From positions 5,766,001 through 5,830,000 of the forward strand of contig NZ_CP080647.1 of NCBI RefSeq assembly GCF_019599145.1: a stretch of DNA of 64,000 nt. The letters are read 5' to 3'. The stretch is from Streptomyces akebiae (GTDB lineage: Bacteria; Actinomycetota; Actinomycetes; Streptomycetales; Streptomycetaceae). Under the pieces are notes generated by a model. It ran no database searches and was not told the DNA's origin. It worked only from the letters and a program-made list of their open reading frames with translations. Made by a program: the position numbers and the translations under genes. This document shows, in pieces, positions 39,407-48,630 of this stretch. How positions within the stretch are numbered: the first letter of the stretch is position 1; each line of letters starts with the position of its first letter.

Positions 39407-40942
39407 CTATCGCCGCCGCCCGAGGAAGATCGGGTTGGTGAAGGCCGCCAGCGGGCCGGGGAAGCCCGGGACGATCGGCGGCCGGCGGACCTCGGCGCGT
39501 ACGTACGCCGCGTACGAGGCCGTCGTGCGCCACTGGGCCGAGCCGGTGCCCGACGCCGGGATCTCGGCCGAGGTGAACAGGACGCCCTGGTCGGTGACGA
39601 AGCGGATGGTGCACCCGGCGGAGCACGTCGCCTCCAGGCGGACGGTGACCGGGGTGTCGGAGTCCACCTTCAACCGCTCACCGATGCCCGCGTGTTCGCC
39701 CCGCGCCCCGGACGCCGTGAACGACACGGACACCTCCTTGGACTCGGCGACGTACGAGCGGCCCGCCCGCAGTCCCTCCTGGATCGCCTCCCGGCTCAAC
39801 TCGTCCGCCAGGACGACCGTCTGGGGGCGGCCGACGGGGTCGGGATCGCGGTGGGCGTCGCTGTTGCCCATCGCCGGGATCCAGTCCTGACGGCCCTCGC
39901 GGACGGCCGCGACGAGCATGCCGTCCCAGTCGGCGAGCGCCACCTCGTCCTCCGGCGAGTACGCCCCGTTCCACACCTCCACCGCGTCGGCCTCGCCGAA
40001 GCCGAACTTCCAGTTGCAGCCGATGCAGGTGGCGTGCGGATGGGCCGGGACCACCAGGCCCCCGGCGCGGCGGATCTGCCGCGCGAACGTGCCGAACCGG
40101 TTGTCCCGCGCCCGGTAGCGCCAGTCGACGAACGTGCCCGGATCGATCCCGAGCGCCACGACGTGACCGTTGCGGGTCGTGACCTCCTCGCCCAGCATGA
40201 TGAGCAGGTCGTCCCCCGCGTGCTCGGCCCAATGGGCGTGCGCGGACTGGGTGTTGTGCTCCGAGCTGTTGATGAAGTCCAGCCCCGCGGCCCGCGCGAG
40301 CGCCGCGAGTTCGGCGGGCGTACGGCGGCCGTCGGAGTACCAGGAGTGCAGATGGCAGTCGCCCCGGTACCAGGCCCGGCCCCGGCCCTTGGCCCGCTCC
40401 GGCGGATACACCGGCTTCACCACCGCGCCCGGCCGCCCGTAGGTGAGGGTGATCGTGATCTCGTACGGCAGCCCGTCCGGTGCCACCGTGTACGGGCCCA
40501 GCGCGATGTGCCAGGTGCCGGGGCGTACGGGGCCCGGGATGTAGCCCGGGGTCGCCTCGTCCGAGCGGATGAAGAACTCGGTGCGCGCGCCGCCCGACCA
40601 GCCTCGGAAGCCCTTGCCGCCGAGTTCCGTGCCGCGCTCGTCGAAGACACCGATGTCGAGCGCGTTGCCCATGGTGCCGGCCGGGACGGTCGTTCTCTCG
40701 TAGGTGTAGGAGACCCTCAACTCCCTCACGCCGGAAGGTACTTCGACCGGCAGATACACGAAATCGGGGGAGCCGGTGGGGAGGGTTCCCCTGATCGTCC
40801 TTGTCTCCTGCTCGCCGTCCGCGGCCTCGGCGCCGCTCGTCCAGAAGGTCACGCTTCCCAACGTAAGCGCGGCCGCGGCCGACGTCACGAACAGCGCGCG
40901 CCTTCCGAGTCCGTTCCCGTCACCGTGGTGGTCGTCGCACAT
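39407..40942 (-). CDS. CehA/McbA-type PHP-domain metallohydrolase, exported
   Basis: 511 residues from ATG 40942, chosen for GGGGAG about 9 bases upstream; a frame open to 41146 would add a His-rich tail that is unlikely. The N-terminus contains GRRALFVTSAAAALTLGS, a probable Tat signal. An N-terminal beta domain (to about residue 190) precedes a PHP-like phosphoesterase with GDCHLHSWYSDGRRTPAEL, DFINSSEHNT, VVPAHPHATC and AMGNSDAHRDP. These metal-binding residues resemble CehA, a carbaryl/phosphoester hydrolase group. Likely an exported phosphodiesterase or carbamate hydrolase; substrate unknown. Confidence 0.88.
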   Translation of the reverse strand: MCDDHHGDGNGLGRRALFVTSAAAALTLGSVTFWTSGAEAADGEQETRTIRGTLPTGSPDFVYLPVEVPSGVRELRVSYTYERTTVPAGTMGNALDIGVFDERGTELGGKGFRGWSGGARTEFFIRSDEATPGYIPGPVRPGTWHIALGPYTVAPDGLPYEITITLTYGRPGAVVKPVYPPERAKGRGRAWYRGDCHLHSWYSDGRRTPAELAALARAAGLDFINSSEHNTQSAHAHWAEHAGDDLLIMLGEEVTTRNGHVVALGIDPGTFVDWRYRARDNRFGTFARQIRRAGGLVVPAHPHATCIGCNWKFGFGEADAVEVWNGAYSPEDEVALADWDGMLVAAVREGRQDWIPAMGNSDAHRDPDPVGRPQTVVLADELSREAIQEGLRAGRSYVAESKEVSVSFTASGARGEHAGIGERLKVDSDTPVTVRLEATCSAGCTIRFVTDQGVLFTSAEIPASGTGSAQWRTTASYAAYVRAEVRRPPIVPGFPGPLAAFTNPIFLGRRR

Positions 40943-40972
40943 GCTGCTGCTCCCCGGTCGGTCGTGAGTGAC

Positions 40973-41060
40973 ATGGCGTGGGTGGTGCTGCCGGTGGTGC
41001 GTGGTGCGTGGCGATGTGTGCGGTGGTGCATGGGGGTGGTGCGTGGCGTGGTGCGTGCCA
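40973..41060. repeat. GTG-rich low-complexity region
   Basis: A run of irregular GTGGTGCGTGG-type repeats in the 194-base divergent promoter region. It probably arose by slippage and may host the promoters of the PHP and beta-lactamase-like genes. Confidence 0.5.
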
Positions 41061-41136
41061 CCTTCGTATGCGGTGGTGAACTGCGGGGCAAGGGAAGGGA
41101 ATCGCCAGTTTTCGAGGAGAGCGGGAGAGCGCGCGC

Positions 41137-42006
41137 GTGTGGACACCGACCTGTCTGCTGGGCGGAGCCGGTATCACCGACCGGGTCGCCCATGGCCACG
41201 ACGCGGACCGGTTCGTGGAGATCGGCTCGCTCACCAAGGTGCTCACGGGCACCGTCCTGGCCCGGCTGGTGGCGGAGGGGGACCTGGGCTTCGACACCCC
41301 GCTGGAGGAGTGCCTCGACGAGGTGCCGAGGGGGACCGGTATCACCCTCCGGCACCTCGCCGAGCACACCTCGGGTCTGCCCCGGCTGCCCGTGGGGCCC
41401 GACGACCTGCCCACCGGTCCGCCCGACGACCCGTACGTCGGCTTCACGGAGACGGCCCTGCGGGAGTCGCTGCGCGACCTGGACCGGCTGACGGCCGGGC
41501 GGTCGGGCCGGGAGGAGTACTCCAACCTCGGCTACGCCGTGCTCGGGCTCGCGCTCACCACCGCGACAGGGTGCTCGTACCAGCGACTGCTGGACACGCA
41601 CGTCCTGGTGCCGCTCGGGCTGGGCGCGGGGGCGATGACGGCGAGCCCACCGGAGGGGCGACGGCTCGTGCCGCGCGACCTGTTCGGCCGCCCGCGTCCC
41701 CTGTGGACGCTGACCGGTGCGATCCTGCCGGCCGGCGGGCTGTGGTCCAGCTGTCGGTCGCTGGCGGACCTCCTGGTCGCCCTGCTCGTGGAACGCCGGT
41801 TCGGCGACCCGGCGCCCTCCTGGCTAGGAGGCCCCTCCCTCCGGTGGCACGACGGCGTCACCCGTGGCTCGTCCGTCGTGGCCGCCGCGTACGACGACGG
41901 TCGATGGGTCCTCGTCCACCGCCTCGGCGACGTGGCCGGCACGGGCGACCTCGCCGAACGCGCCCTTCGCACGGCCACGCCACCACCGGCCGGCCTGCTC
42001 CGCTGA
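41137..42006 (+). CDS. Serine beta-lactamase-like hydrolase
   Basis: 289 residues; GTG 41137 has GGAGAG about 8 bases upstream. Class C/DD-peptidase features are the SxxK motif (EIGSLTK, Ser31 and Lys34) and the YxN motif (REEYSNLGYAVLGLAL), plus LAEHTSGLPRLP, a conserved segment of the family. No signal peptide is present, so it is probably cytosolic and more likely an esterase or amidase than a resistance enzyme. Single gene; the next gene is separated by 127 bases. Confidence 0.88.
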   Translation: MWTPTCLLGGAGITDRVAHGHDADRFVEIGSLTKVLTGTVLARLVAEGDLGFDTPLEECLDEVPRGTGITLRHLAEHTSGLPRLPVGPDDLPTGPPDDPYVGFTETALRESLRDLDRLTAGRSGREEYSNLGYAVLGLALTTATGCSYQRLLDTHVLVPLGLGAGAMTASPPEGRRLVPRDLFGRPRPLWTLTGAILPAGGLWSSCRSLADLLVALLVERRFGDPAPSWLGGPSLRWHDGVTRGSSVVAAAYDDGRWVLVHRLGDVAGTGDLAERALRTATPPPAGLLR

Positions 42007-42084
42007 GCGCCGGCCGGCCCGCTCCGCGCAGTGCCGGCCGGCCGACGCCCCTCACGAGCGGCCGCCGGCCGGCTCCCCTAAGTG

Positions 42085-42096
42085 CCGACCGGTCGG
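42085..42096. promoter_or_regulatory. Perfect 12-bp palindrome upstream of an LLM oxidoreductase
   Basis: CCGACCGGTCGG lies 37 bp before the LLM start. The form ACCGACCGGTCGGT is common among TetR-type operators; here the core is intact but the flanks are T/G and T/A. Confidence 0.5.
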
Positions 42097-42133
42097 TATG
42101 GACATCCCTGTCCCGAGCGGCTACAGATGACAC

Positions 42134-42991
42134 ATGCGCATCTCCGTGACGATCTTCCTCACCGACGAGACGATCACTCCGACCCGGCTCGCCCGTGAGC
42201 TGGAGCAACGCGGTTTCGCGGGGCTCTACCTCCCCGAGCACACCCACATCCCCGTCGAGCGGACGACCCCGTACCCGGCCGGCGGCGACCTGCCCCGCGA
42301 GTACGGCCGCACCCTCGACCCCTTCGTCGCGCTCGGCCAGGCGGCCGCCGTCACCGAGCGGCTGGGGCTCGGCACCGGGATCACGCTGGTCGCCCAGCAC
42401 GACCCGATCGACCTCGCGAAGCAGATCGCGACCGTCGACCACCTCTCCGGAGGCCGCCTCACCCTCGGCCTCGGCTACGGCTGGAACGTCGAGGAGGCCG
42501 CCGACCACGGGGTCGAGTGGCGCACCCGGCGGGAGCTGGTGCGGGACCGCATGGCGCTGATGCGGGCACTGTGGGCGGAGGAGCCGACGGCGTACGAGGG
42601 GGAGTTCGGGAGCGTGCGCGCGAGCTCCGCGTACCCGAAGCCGGTGCAGAAGGCGCGGGGGCCGGTGGTGGGGCCGCGCACGCTGATCGGCGGGGCCGCT
42701 GGGCCGAAGCTGTTCGCGCACATCGCCGAGTACGCGGACGGATGGCTGCCGATCGGGGGGCGGGGGCTCGGGGAGGCGCTGCCGGTGCTGCGGGCGGCGT
42801 GGGCGGACGCCGGGCGCGATCCCGCCGGGTTGCAGGTGGTGCCGTACGCGGTGCAGCCGAGTGCGGGGAAGCTGGCGTACTACGCGGAGTCGGGGATCGA
42901 GGAGGCCGTGGTGCAGCTGCCCCCGGCGGGCGAGGCCGAGGTTCTGGGACTGCTGGACGAGTACGCGGTGTTCCTGGGGAAGGACGCCTGA
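42134..42991 (+). CDS. LLM-class F420-dependent oxidoreductase
   Basis: 285 residues, ATG 42134. Features: LEQRGFAGLYLPEHTHIP, YGRTLDPFVALGQAAAVT, TVDHLSGGRLTLGLGYGWNV and GAAGPKLFAHIAEYADGWLP, which match the F420-using branch seen in actinobacterial catabolism and lipid metabolism. The cofactor is inferred. The upstream TetR-like palindrome at 42085-42096 may control it. A second F420-type enzyme after the one at 13862, in a window that also holds FO synthase. Confidence 0.9.
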   Translation: MRISVTIFLTDETITPTRLARELEQRGFAGLYLPEHTHIPVERTTPYPAGGDLPREYGRTLDPFVALGQAAAVTERLGLGTGITLVAQHDPIDLAKQIATVDHLSGGRLTLGLGYGWNVEEAADHGVEWRTRRELVRDRMALMRALWAEEPTAYEGEFGSVRASSAYPKPVQKARGPVVGPRTLIGGAAGPKLFAHIAEYADGWLPIGGRGLGEALPVLRAAWADAGRDPAGLQVVPYAVQPSAGKLAYYAESGIEEAVVQLPPAGEAEVLGLLDEYAVFLGKDA

Positions 42992-43044
42992 GGGCTCGGG
43001 GCCAGGGGGCGGCGCCTCCCCCTCGGGCTCAGCGCCCGGACGTC

Positions 43045-43078
43045 ATCGGCCGCGTCCTCCCGGGAGGACGCGGCCGAT
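43045..43078. terminator. 34-bp perfect palindrome (bidirectional terminator)
   Basis: The left 17 bases (43045-43061, starting ATCGGCCGCG) are fully complementary to the right 17 (43062-43078) with no loop. It sits between convergent genes ending at 42991 and 43104. A GC-rich stem of this length should stop transcription from both sides. Confidence 0.85.
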
Positions 43079-43103
43079 TCGGGGTGCCGTCAGGCGTTGC
43101 CGG

Positions 43104-45515
43104 TCACTTCCCGGCGGGACCCACCCGGATCGTGACCGTGGAGCCGTCCTTGGCTTCCTTGACGATCTGGATCCTGGTGTTGGTGTTGGTGATCTTGACG
43201 CCGCCCGTGGGGTTGTTCTTGTCGTAGTAGGTGTGGGTGCGGTCGTTGAAGACCGACACGCCCTTCTTCGACGTGACCTTCAGCGTGACCTTCTTGCCCC
43301 AGTGCAGCGTGAAGGCGTCCGTGCGGCCCAGGGTGAACGTCGAGTCGTGCGTCTGGTGGTCGTTCCCGGCCAGCTCGCCGTCGGACCACTTCAGGGCCTT
43401 CGGGTGGGCGTCCACCGGCAGCAGCAGGCCCACACCGGGGTGCCGGCTGGTGTTGTTGTCCAGCTGCGAGGTGTCCCACTTCCAGATCAGCAGGCCGTTC
43501 TGGTACGGGTAGCGCTCCACCCAGCCCGGGGCCGTGGAGTTGATCGCGAGCTTGAGGGCCTTGTCGTACGACACGTACTGGCGGTTCTCGGCGATGTAGT
43601 ACTGCTCGTGCTCCGTGGTGTAGGAGCCGCCGAAGCGGGAGAAGCCGGCTGCCGTCCAGGCGGGGTCCGCGGTCTCGGCGTTGTCCGAGAAGAGGGGCGT
43701 GCCGTCGGCCGTGACGGTGATCCGGTCGGCGACGAAGCCCTTCTGGGCCACGTACTCGTCGGTCTTGTAGCGGAAGCGCAGGTCGATCTTCCGGCCGGCG
43801 TAGGCGTCCAGGGGGTACGACAGCTTCCTGAAGGCGTCCGTCGTGCCGTCCAGGGCGGGCCTGCCGCCGCTGTCACGGCTGATCGGCTGGCCGTCGGCGG
43901 TGCCGTCGATCGCGGTCCAGGTGGCGCCGCCGTCGGTCGAGACCTCGGTGTAGAGGTAGTCGTAGTCCTTCTCGATGTCCCACCAGCCGTCGAACGTCAG
44001 GGCCGCGGCGGTCCTGCCGGTGAGGTCCACGGAACGGGTCAGCGTGGCGGACAGGTTGTTCGCGCTGCCGCTCCACCACTGCCGCGAGCCCTCCACGGGC
44101 TTCACGACCTCGACCTTCACCCGCTTCTTGGGCAGCTCGACCACGAGGGCCTGCTTGTCCTTGGTGTTGTACTCGGCGACGCCCAGCGTGTGCGTGGACT
44201 TCTTCCCGGCCTTGGCCTTGGCGTAGTTCAGCCAGCCGAGCTGCAGCTTGTCCCAGGCGGTCATGTCGCCGGGCAGGTCACCGATCTCGGTCCTGCTCCG
44301 GCCGAGCCATGAGCCGCCCGACATCAGGGTCCAGGCGCCGGTGGAGTTTTCGCCCTCGCCGCTGGTGTCGTAGTGGTCCGGCAGGCCGAGGTCGTGGCCG
44401 TACTCGTGGGCGAAGACACCGAGGCCGCCGTTCTCCGGCATGACCGTGTAGTCGCCGACCCAGATGCCGGTGTCGCCGATCGGGGCGCCACCGCGCTTGT
44501 TGCCCTCGGGGCCGGTCTTGTCCCAGTCGTCGCTGAACGCGTACCAACGGTGGGACCAGATGGCGTCCTCGCCCTGTGCTCCGCCGCCGGCCTCCTCGCC
44601 CTCACCGGCGTGCACGATCTGGAAGTGGTCGATGTAGCCGTCGGGCTCGTTGAAGTCGCCGTCGCCGTCGAAGTCGCCGCGGTCCCAGACGTCGAACTTC
44701 GCCAGGTCCGTCTTGATCTCGGCGTCCGTGCGCCCGGCGGCCTTCTGCTGCGCGGCCCAGGCGGTGACGCCGTCGGCGACGAACTGCCAGACACAGGTGT
44801 CGGGCTCGCACTTGTTGGAGCCGTAACGGGCCGCGTTGTAGGGGACCTTGACCCAGTCCCCCACCTCGCCCTCGATCGAGTAGCGGCCCGAGGACTGCTT
44901 CTCGTAGTACTTCTTCATCGACTCGGTCTTCTTGCCCGTGCCGAAGAGCATCTGCTCGTAGTGCTCGCGGTTGTAGTCGGCCTTCCAGGCCGTCGTGTTG
45001 TTCTTCTTGCGGTCGGGCTTGGCTATCCGGTTGTGCAGCGGGCCGGGCGTGCCGCCGTAGGTGCTGTCCGTCTGGTCGCCGAATTCGACCAGGACCGTGA
45101 AGATCCGGTCGGTCTTCTCGCGGCCGAGCTCGACGTACTTGGGGTCGCCCTTCTCGCTCGTGAGCCGCACCACCTTGGAGCCGTCACGGTTCTTGACGGA
45201 GGCGTCGCCGGATATGACCTGCTTCAGGGCCTCCTCGCGCTGGGCGGCCTGTGTCCTGCTGAGCGGGCTACCGAGGTCGTGCCCGTGCTCGTGCTCGTGT
45301 GCGCCGTGGGTGTCATGGGCGTCGGCCGGGCTCCGGTGGCCGGTGAACGCGGCTGCCCCGTGGTCCTCGGCGGCCTGCGTGGTGGTGACGGTGGACATCG
45401 TGAACGTCGCCGCGGCGGTGGCCAGAGCCACACCGGTTGCCGCGGCCCTGAACGTCCAGGGCTTGCTGGTCACTTGTGGGGGGTCCTTCCTGAACGCGGT
45501 CGGCCGTGCGGGCAT
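43104..45515 (-). CDS. Secreted M6-family metalloprotease (immune inhibitor A type)
   Basis: 803 residues from ATG 45515 with GAGGA upstream; GTG 45473 would shorten the N-terminus. A signal peptide (FRAAATGVALATAAATFTMS) ends near TTTQA. The zinc site HExxH is GVFAHEYGHDLGLPDHYDT near residue 368, with Asp as a probable further ligand, as in M6 proteases. Upstream is a propeptide with VLVEFGDQTDS; downstream a beta-sandwich (YLYTEVSTDGGATWTAIDG) like carbohydrate- or protein-binding C-terminal domains. It should be an extracellular protease acting on proteins or peptides. Confidence 0.94.
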   Translation of the reverse strand: MPARPTAFRKDPPQVTSKPWTFRAAATGVALATAAATFTMSTVTTTQAAEDHGAAAFTGHRSPADAHDTHGAHEHEHGHDLGSPLSRTQAAQREEALKQVISGDASVKNRDGSKVVRLTSEKGDPKYVELGREKTDRIFTVLVEFGDQTDSTYGGTPGPLHNRIAKPDRKKNNTTAWKADYNREHYEQMLFGTGKKTESMKKYYEKQSSGRYSIEGEVGDWVKVPYNAARYGSNKCEPDTCVWQFVADGVTAWAAQQKAAGRTDAEIKTDLAKFDVWDRGDFDGDGDFNEPDGYIDHFQIVHAGEGEEAGGGAQGEDAIWSHRWYAFSDDWDKTGPEGNKRGGAPIGDTGIWVGDYTVMPENGGLGVFAHEYGHDLGLPDHYDTSGEGENSTGAWTLMSGGSWLGRSRTEIGDLPGDMTAWDKLQLGWLNYAKAKAGKKSTHTLGVAEYNTKDKQALVVELPKKRVKVEVVKPVEGSRQWWSGSANNLSATLTRSVDLTGRTAAALTFDGWWDIEKDYDYLYTEVSTDGGATWTAIDGTADGQPISRDSGGRPALDGTTDAFRKLSYPLDAYAGRKIDLRFRYKTDEYVAQKGFVADRITVTADGTPLFSDNAETADPAWTAAGFSRFGGSYTTEHEQYYIAENRQYVSYDKALKLAINSTAPGWVERYPYQNGLLIWKWDTSQLDNNTSRHPGVGLLLPVDAHPKALKWSDGELAGNDHQTHDSTFTLGRTDAFTLHWGKKVTLKVTSKKGVSVFNDRTHTYYDKNNPTGGVKITNTNTRIQIVKEAKDGSTVTIRVGPAGK

Positions 45516-45907
45516 GGCGGACCGTCCTCTTCCGTGACGCCCGTGGCCTGTGACACGCGTGATGGTTCAAGTGAACGTATTCGATCGGAAGTTGAGAAAA
45601 AAAGAAAGTTCGCAGTCGCGCATGGCACGAGTAACTGCATAGGAAAACAGCCATTGTTCGGCTTGCGCACAGAGTGTTCACCGGTCTCTCACCGGCCAGC
45701 GATTACCCCTCGGTAATTACCGACCGGTAATTGCGGTCGGCCTTTCGACGGATATCGCGGGAGCTATTTCTGGCCGGTTATCGCCGGTGTCGGGTCGTCG
45801 GCGGGATCGCCTGCCGCGACGTCGCCGATTACACCGTGTAACGAAACTCGGTCCATCCGGCCCGCCGTGGCTGTCTGGGCCGATCCGGTCGCTCGTATGC
45901 TCGATGG
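45516..45907. other. Gene-free divergent promoter region of the M6 protease and FO synthase
   Basis: 392 bases with no supported gene. It contains an AT-rich stretch near 45585-45660 (unusual for this DNA) that probably holds promoters, and the CGGTAATT elements at 45711-45732. Confidence 0.6.
45711..45732. promoter_or_regulatory. CGGTAATT repeat/palindrome
   Basis: CGGTAATTACCG (45711-45722) is a perfect 12-bp palindrome, and CGGTAATT recurs at 45725-45732, so two half-sites are in direct order 14 bp apart. It stands out in a GC-rich genome and is a likely regulator-binding region for the protease or fbiC. Confidence 0.5.
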
Positions 45908-48511
45908 ATGACGACTTCCGCGACCTCCGGAAACGGACCCACCGGACCCACCGGCCCCACCGAGAACTCGATGCGGCGCGCACTCAAACGCGCCCGTGAC
46001 GGTGTGGCGCTCGACGTGAGCGAGGCGGCGGTGCTGCTCCAGGCGCGCGGCGCGGATCTGGAGGACCTGGCCGCTTCGGCGGCGCGGGTACGGGACGTGG
46101 GGCTGGCGGAGGCCGGCCGGCCCGGCGTCATCACGTACTCGAAGAGCGTCTTCATCCCGCTCACCCGGCTGTGCCGGGACAAGTGCCACTACTGCACGTT
46201 CGTCACCGTGCCGGGCAAGCTCCGCCGCGCCGGGCACGGGATGTTCATGTCGCCGGACGAGGTGCTGGACGTGGCCCGCAAGGGGGCCGCGCTCGGCTGC
46301 AAGGAAGCGCTGATCACGCTCGGCGACAAGCCGGAGGACCGCTGGCCGGAGGCGCGCGAGTGGCTCGACGCGCACGGCTACGACGACACGATCGCGTACG
46401 TGCGGGCCATCTCCATCCGCATCCTGGAGGAGACCGGGCTGCTGCCGCACCTCAACCCCGGCGTGATGTCGTGGACGGACTTCCAGCGGCTCAAGCCCGT
46501 CGCCCCGTCGATGGGGATGATGCTGGAGACCACCGCCACCCGCCTGTGGTCCGAGCCGGGCGGCCCGCACCACGGCTCCCCGGACAAGGAACCGGCCGTC
46601 CGGCTGCGGGTGCTGGAGGACGCGGGCCGCTCCTCCGTCCCCTTCACCTCCGGCGTCCTCATCGGCATCGGCGAGACGTACGAGGAACGCGCGGAGTCCC
46701 TCTTCGCCCTGCGGAAGGTGTCCCGCGCCTACCACGGCATCCAGGAACTGATCATCCAGAACTTCCGCGCCAAGCCGGACACCGCGATGCGCGGCATGCC
46801 CGACGCGGAACTGGACGAGCTGGTCGCCACCGTGGCCGTCGCCCGGCACATCATGGGCCCGGCCGGCTGCATCCAGGCCCCGCCGAACCTGGTCGACAGC
46901 GAGTACGAGCGGCTGATCGGCGCCGGGATCGACGACTGGGGCGGGGTGTCCCCGCTCACCATCGACCATGTGAACCCCGAGCGCCCCTGGCCGCAGATCG
47001 AGGAACTCACCGAGCGGTCCCGGGCCGCCGGCTTCGACCTGCGCGAACGCCTCTGCGTCTACCCGGAGTTCGTGACCCGCGGCGAGCCGTGGCTGGACCC
47101 GCGCCTCCTGCCGCACGTGCGGGCCCTCGCGGACCCGGAGACGGGGCTCGCGCTGCCGGACGCGGTGGTGGAGGGCCACCCGTGGCAGGAGCCCGAGGAG
47201 GTCTTCGTCGCCGCCGGCCGTACGGATCTGCACACCGCCATCGACACCGAGGGCCGTACCGGCGACCGCCGCGAGGACTTCGACTCCGTCTACGGCGACT
47301 GGGGCGCCCTGCGCGAGGCGGCGGCGCCGGGCATGGCCCCCGAGCGCATCGACACGGACGTGCGGGCGGCGCTGGCGACGGCGGCCGACGACCCGACGAA
47401 GCTCACGGACGGCGAGGCCCTCGCCCTGCTGCACGCGGACGGACCGGCGCTGGACGCGCTCACCCGGATCGCGGACGACGTCCGGAAGGCGGCGGTCGGC
47501 GACGACGTGACGTACATCGTCACCCGGAACATCAACTTCACGAACGTCTGCTACACCGGCTGCCGCTTCTGCGCCTTCGCGCAGCGCCGCACGGACGCCG
47601 ACGCGTACACGCTCTCCCTCGACCAGGTCGCCGACCGCGCCCAGCAGGCCTGGGACCTCGGCGCGGTCGAGGTCTGCATGCAGGGCGGCATCCACCCCGA
47701 CCTGCCGGGCACGGCCTACTTCGACATCGCGCGGGCCGTGAAGTCCCGCGTCCCCGGCATGCACGTCCACGCCTTCTCCCCGATGGAGGTGGTGAACGGC
47801 GCGACCCGCACCGGGATGTCGATCCGCGAGTGGCTGACCGCCGCGAAGGAGGCGGGGCTCGACTCGATCCCCGGCACGGCGGCGGAGATCCTGGACGACG
47901 AGGTCCGCTGGGTCCTGACCAAGGGCAAGCTGCCGACGGCGACCTGGATCGAGGTGGTGACCACCGCCCACGAGCTGGGCATCCGCTCCTCCTCCACGAT
48001 GATGTACGGCCACGTCGACCAGCCCCGCCACTGGCTCGGCCACCTGCGCACACTGGCCGGGATCCAGCAACGCACCGGCGGCTTCACGGAGTTCGTGACG
48101 CTGCCCTTCATCCACACCAACGCGCCCGTGTATCTCGCGGGCATCTCCCGCCCCGGCCCGACGATGCGCGACAACCGCGCCGTCACCGCCATGGCCCGCC
48201 TGCTCCTCCACCCCCACATCCCCAACATCCAGACCAGCTGGGTCAAACTCGGCACGGAGGGCGCGGCCGAGATGCTCCGCTCGGGCGCCAACGACGTGGG
48301 CGGCACCCTGATGGAGGAGACCATCTCCCGCATGGCCGGCTCCTCCTACGGCTCCTACAAGTCGGTGAGGGACCTGATCGCCGTCGCGGACACGGCGGGC
48401 CGCCCCGCCCGCCCCCGCACCACGCTGTACGGGGTCGTCCCGGAGGAACGGCAGAAGGCGGCCCAGGTCTCCGACGGTCATCTGCCTGAGCTGCTGCCGG
48501 TGTTGGACTGA
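45908..48511 (+). CDS. fbiC: FO synthase, CofG/CofH fusion (7,8-didemethyl-8-hydroxy-5-deazariboflavin synthase)
   Basis: 867 residues with two radical-SAM halves, the actinobacterial fused form. The first (CofG-like) has C89, C93 and C96 in [10 protein letters not shown]; the second (CofH-like) has C548, C552 and C555 in [10 protein letters not shown]. Both match the CxxxCxxC site. Known role: it makes FO, the deazaflavin of coenzyme F420, from 5-amino-6-ribitylamino-uracil and tyrosine. Conserved segments such as [17 protein letters not shown] support the call. A short GPTGPTGPT repeat opens the protein. It supplies the cofactor for LLM and Ddn-like enzymes. Confidence 0.97.
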   Translation: MTTSATSGNGPTGPTGPTENSMRRALKRARDGVALDVSEAAVLLQARGADLEDLAASAARVRDVGLAEAGRPGVITYSKSVFIPLTRLCRDKCHYCTFVTVPGKLRRAGHGMFMSPDEVLDVARKGAALGCKEALITLGDKPEDRWPEAREWLDAHGYDDTIAYVRAISIRILEETGLLPHLNPGVMSWTDFQRLKPVAPSMGMMLETTATRLWSEPGGPHHGSPDKEPAVRLRVLEDAGRSSVPFTSGVLIGIGETYEERAESLFALRKVSRAYHGIQELIIQNFRAKPDTAMRGMPDAELDELVATVAVARHIMGPAGCIQAPPNLVDSEYERLIGAGIDDWGGVSPLTIDHVNPERPWPQIEELTERSRAAGFDLRERLCVYPEFVTRGEPWLDPRLLPHVRALADPETGLALPDAVVEGHPWQEPEEVFVAAGRTDLHTAIDTEGRTGDRREDFDSVYGDWGALREAAAPGMAPERIDTDVRAALATAADDPTKLTDGEALALLHADGPALDALTRIADDVRKAAVGDDVTYIVTRNINFTNVCYTGCRFCAFAQRRTDADAYTLSLDQVADRAQQAWDLGAVEVCMQGGIHPDLPGTAYFDIARAVKSRVPGMHVHAFSPMEVVNGATRTGMSIREWLTAAKEAGLDSIPGTAAEILDDEVRWVLTKGKLPTATWIEVVTTAHELGIRSSSTMMYGHVDQPRHWLGHLRTLAGIQQRTGGFTEFVTLPFIHTNAPVYLAGISRPGPTMRDNRAVTAMARLLLHPHIPNIQTSWVKLGTEGAAEMLRSGANDVGGTLMEETISRMAGSSYGSYKSVRDLIAVADTAGRPARPRTTLYGVVPEERQKAAQVSDGHLPELLPVLD

Positions 48512-48630
48512 CACACCCGCGACGAACCGGCCGGAAAACCCTTTCTACGGTGTCTGTGTCCCCTGTTAGCCTCCACCGTCCCGTGCGACCCACGGGTCAT
48601 GGGGAAGGTTCACAGGGGAGGGGACAGTTG

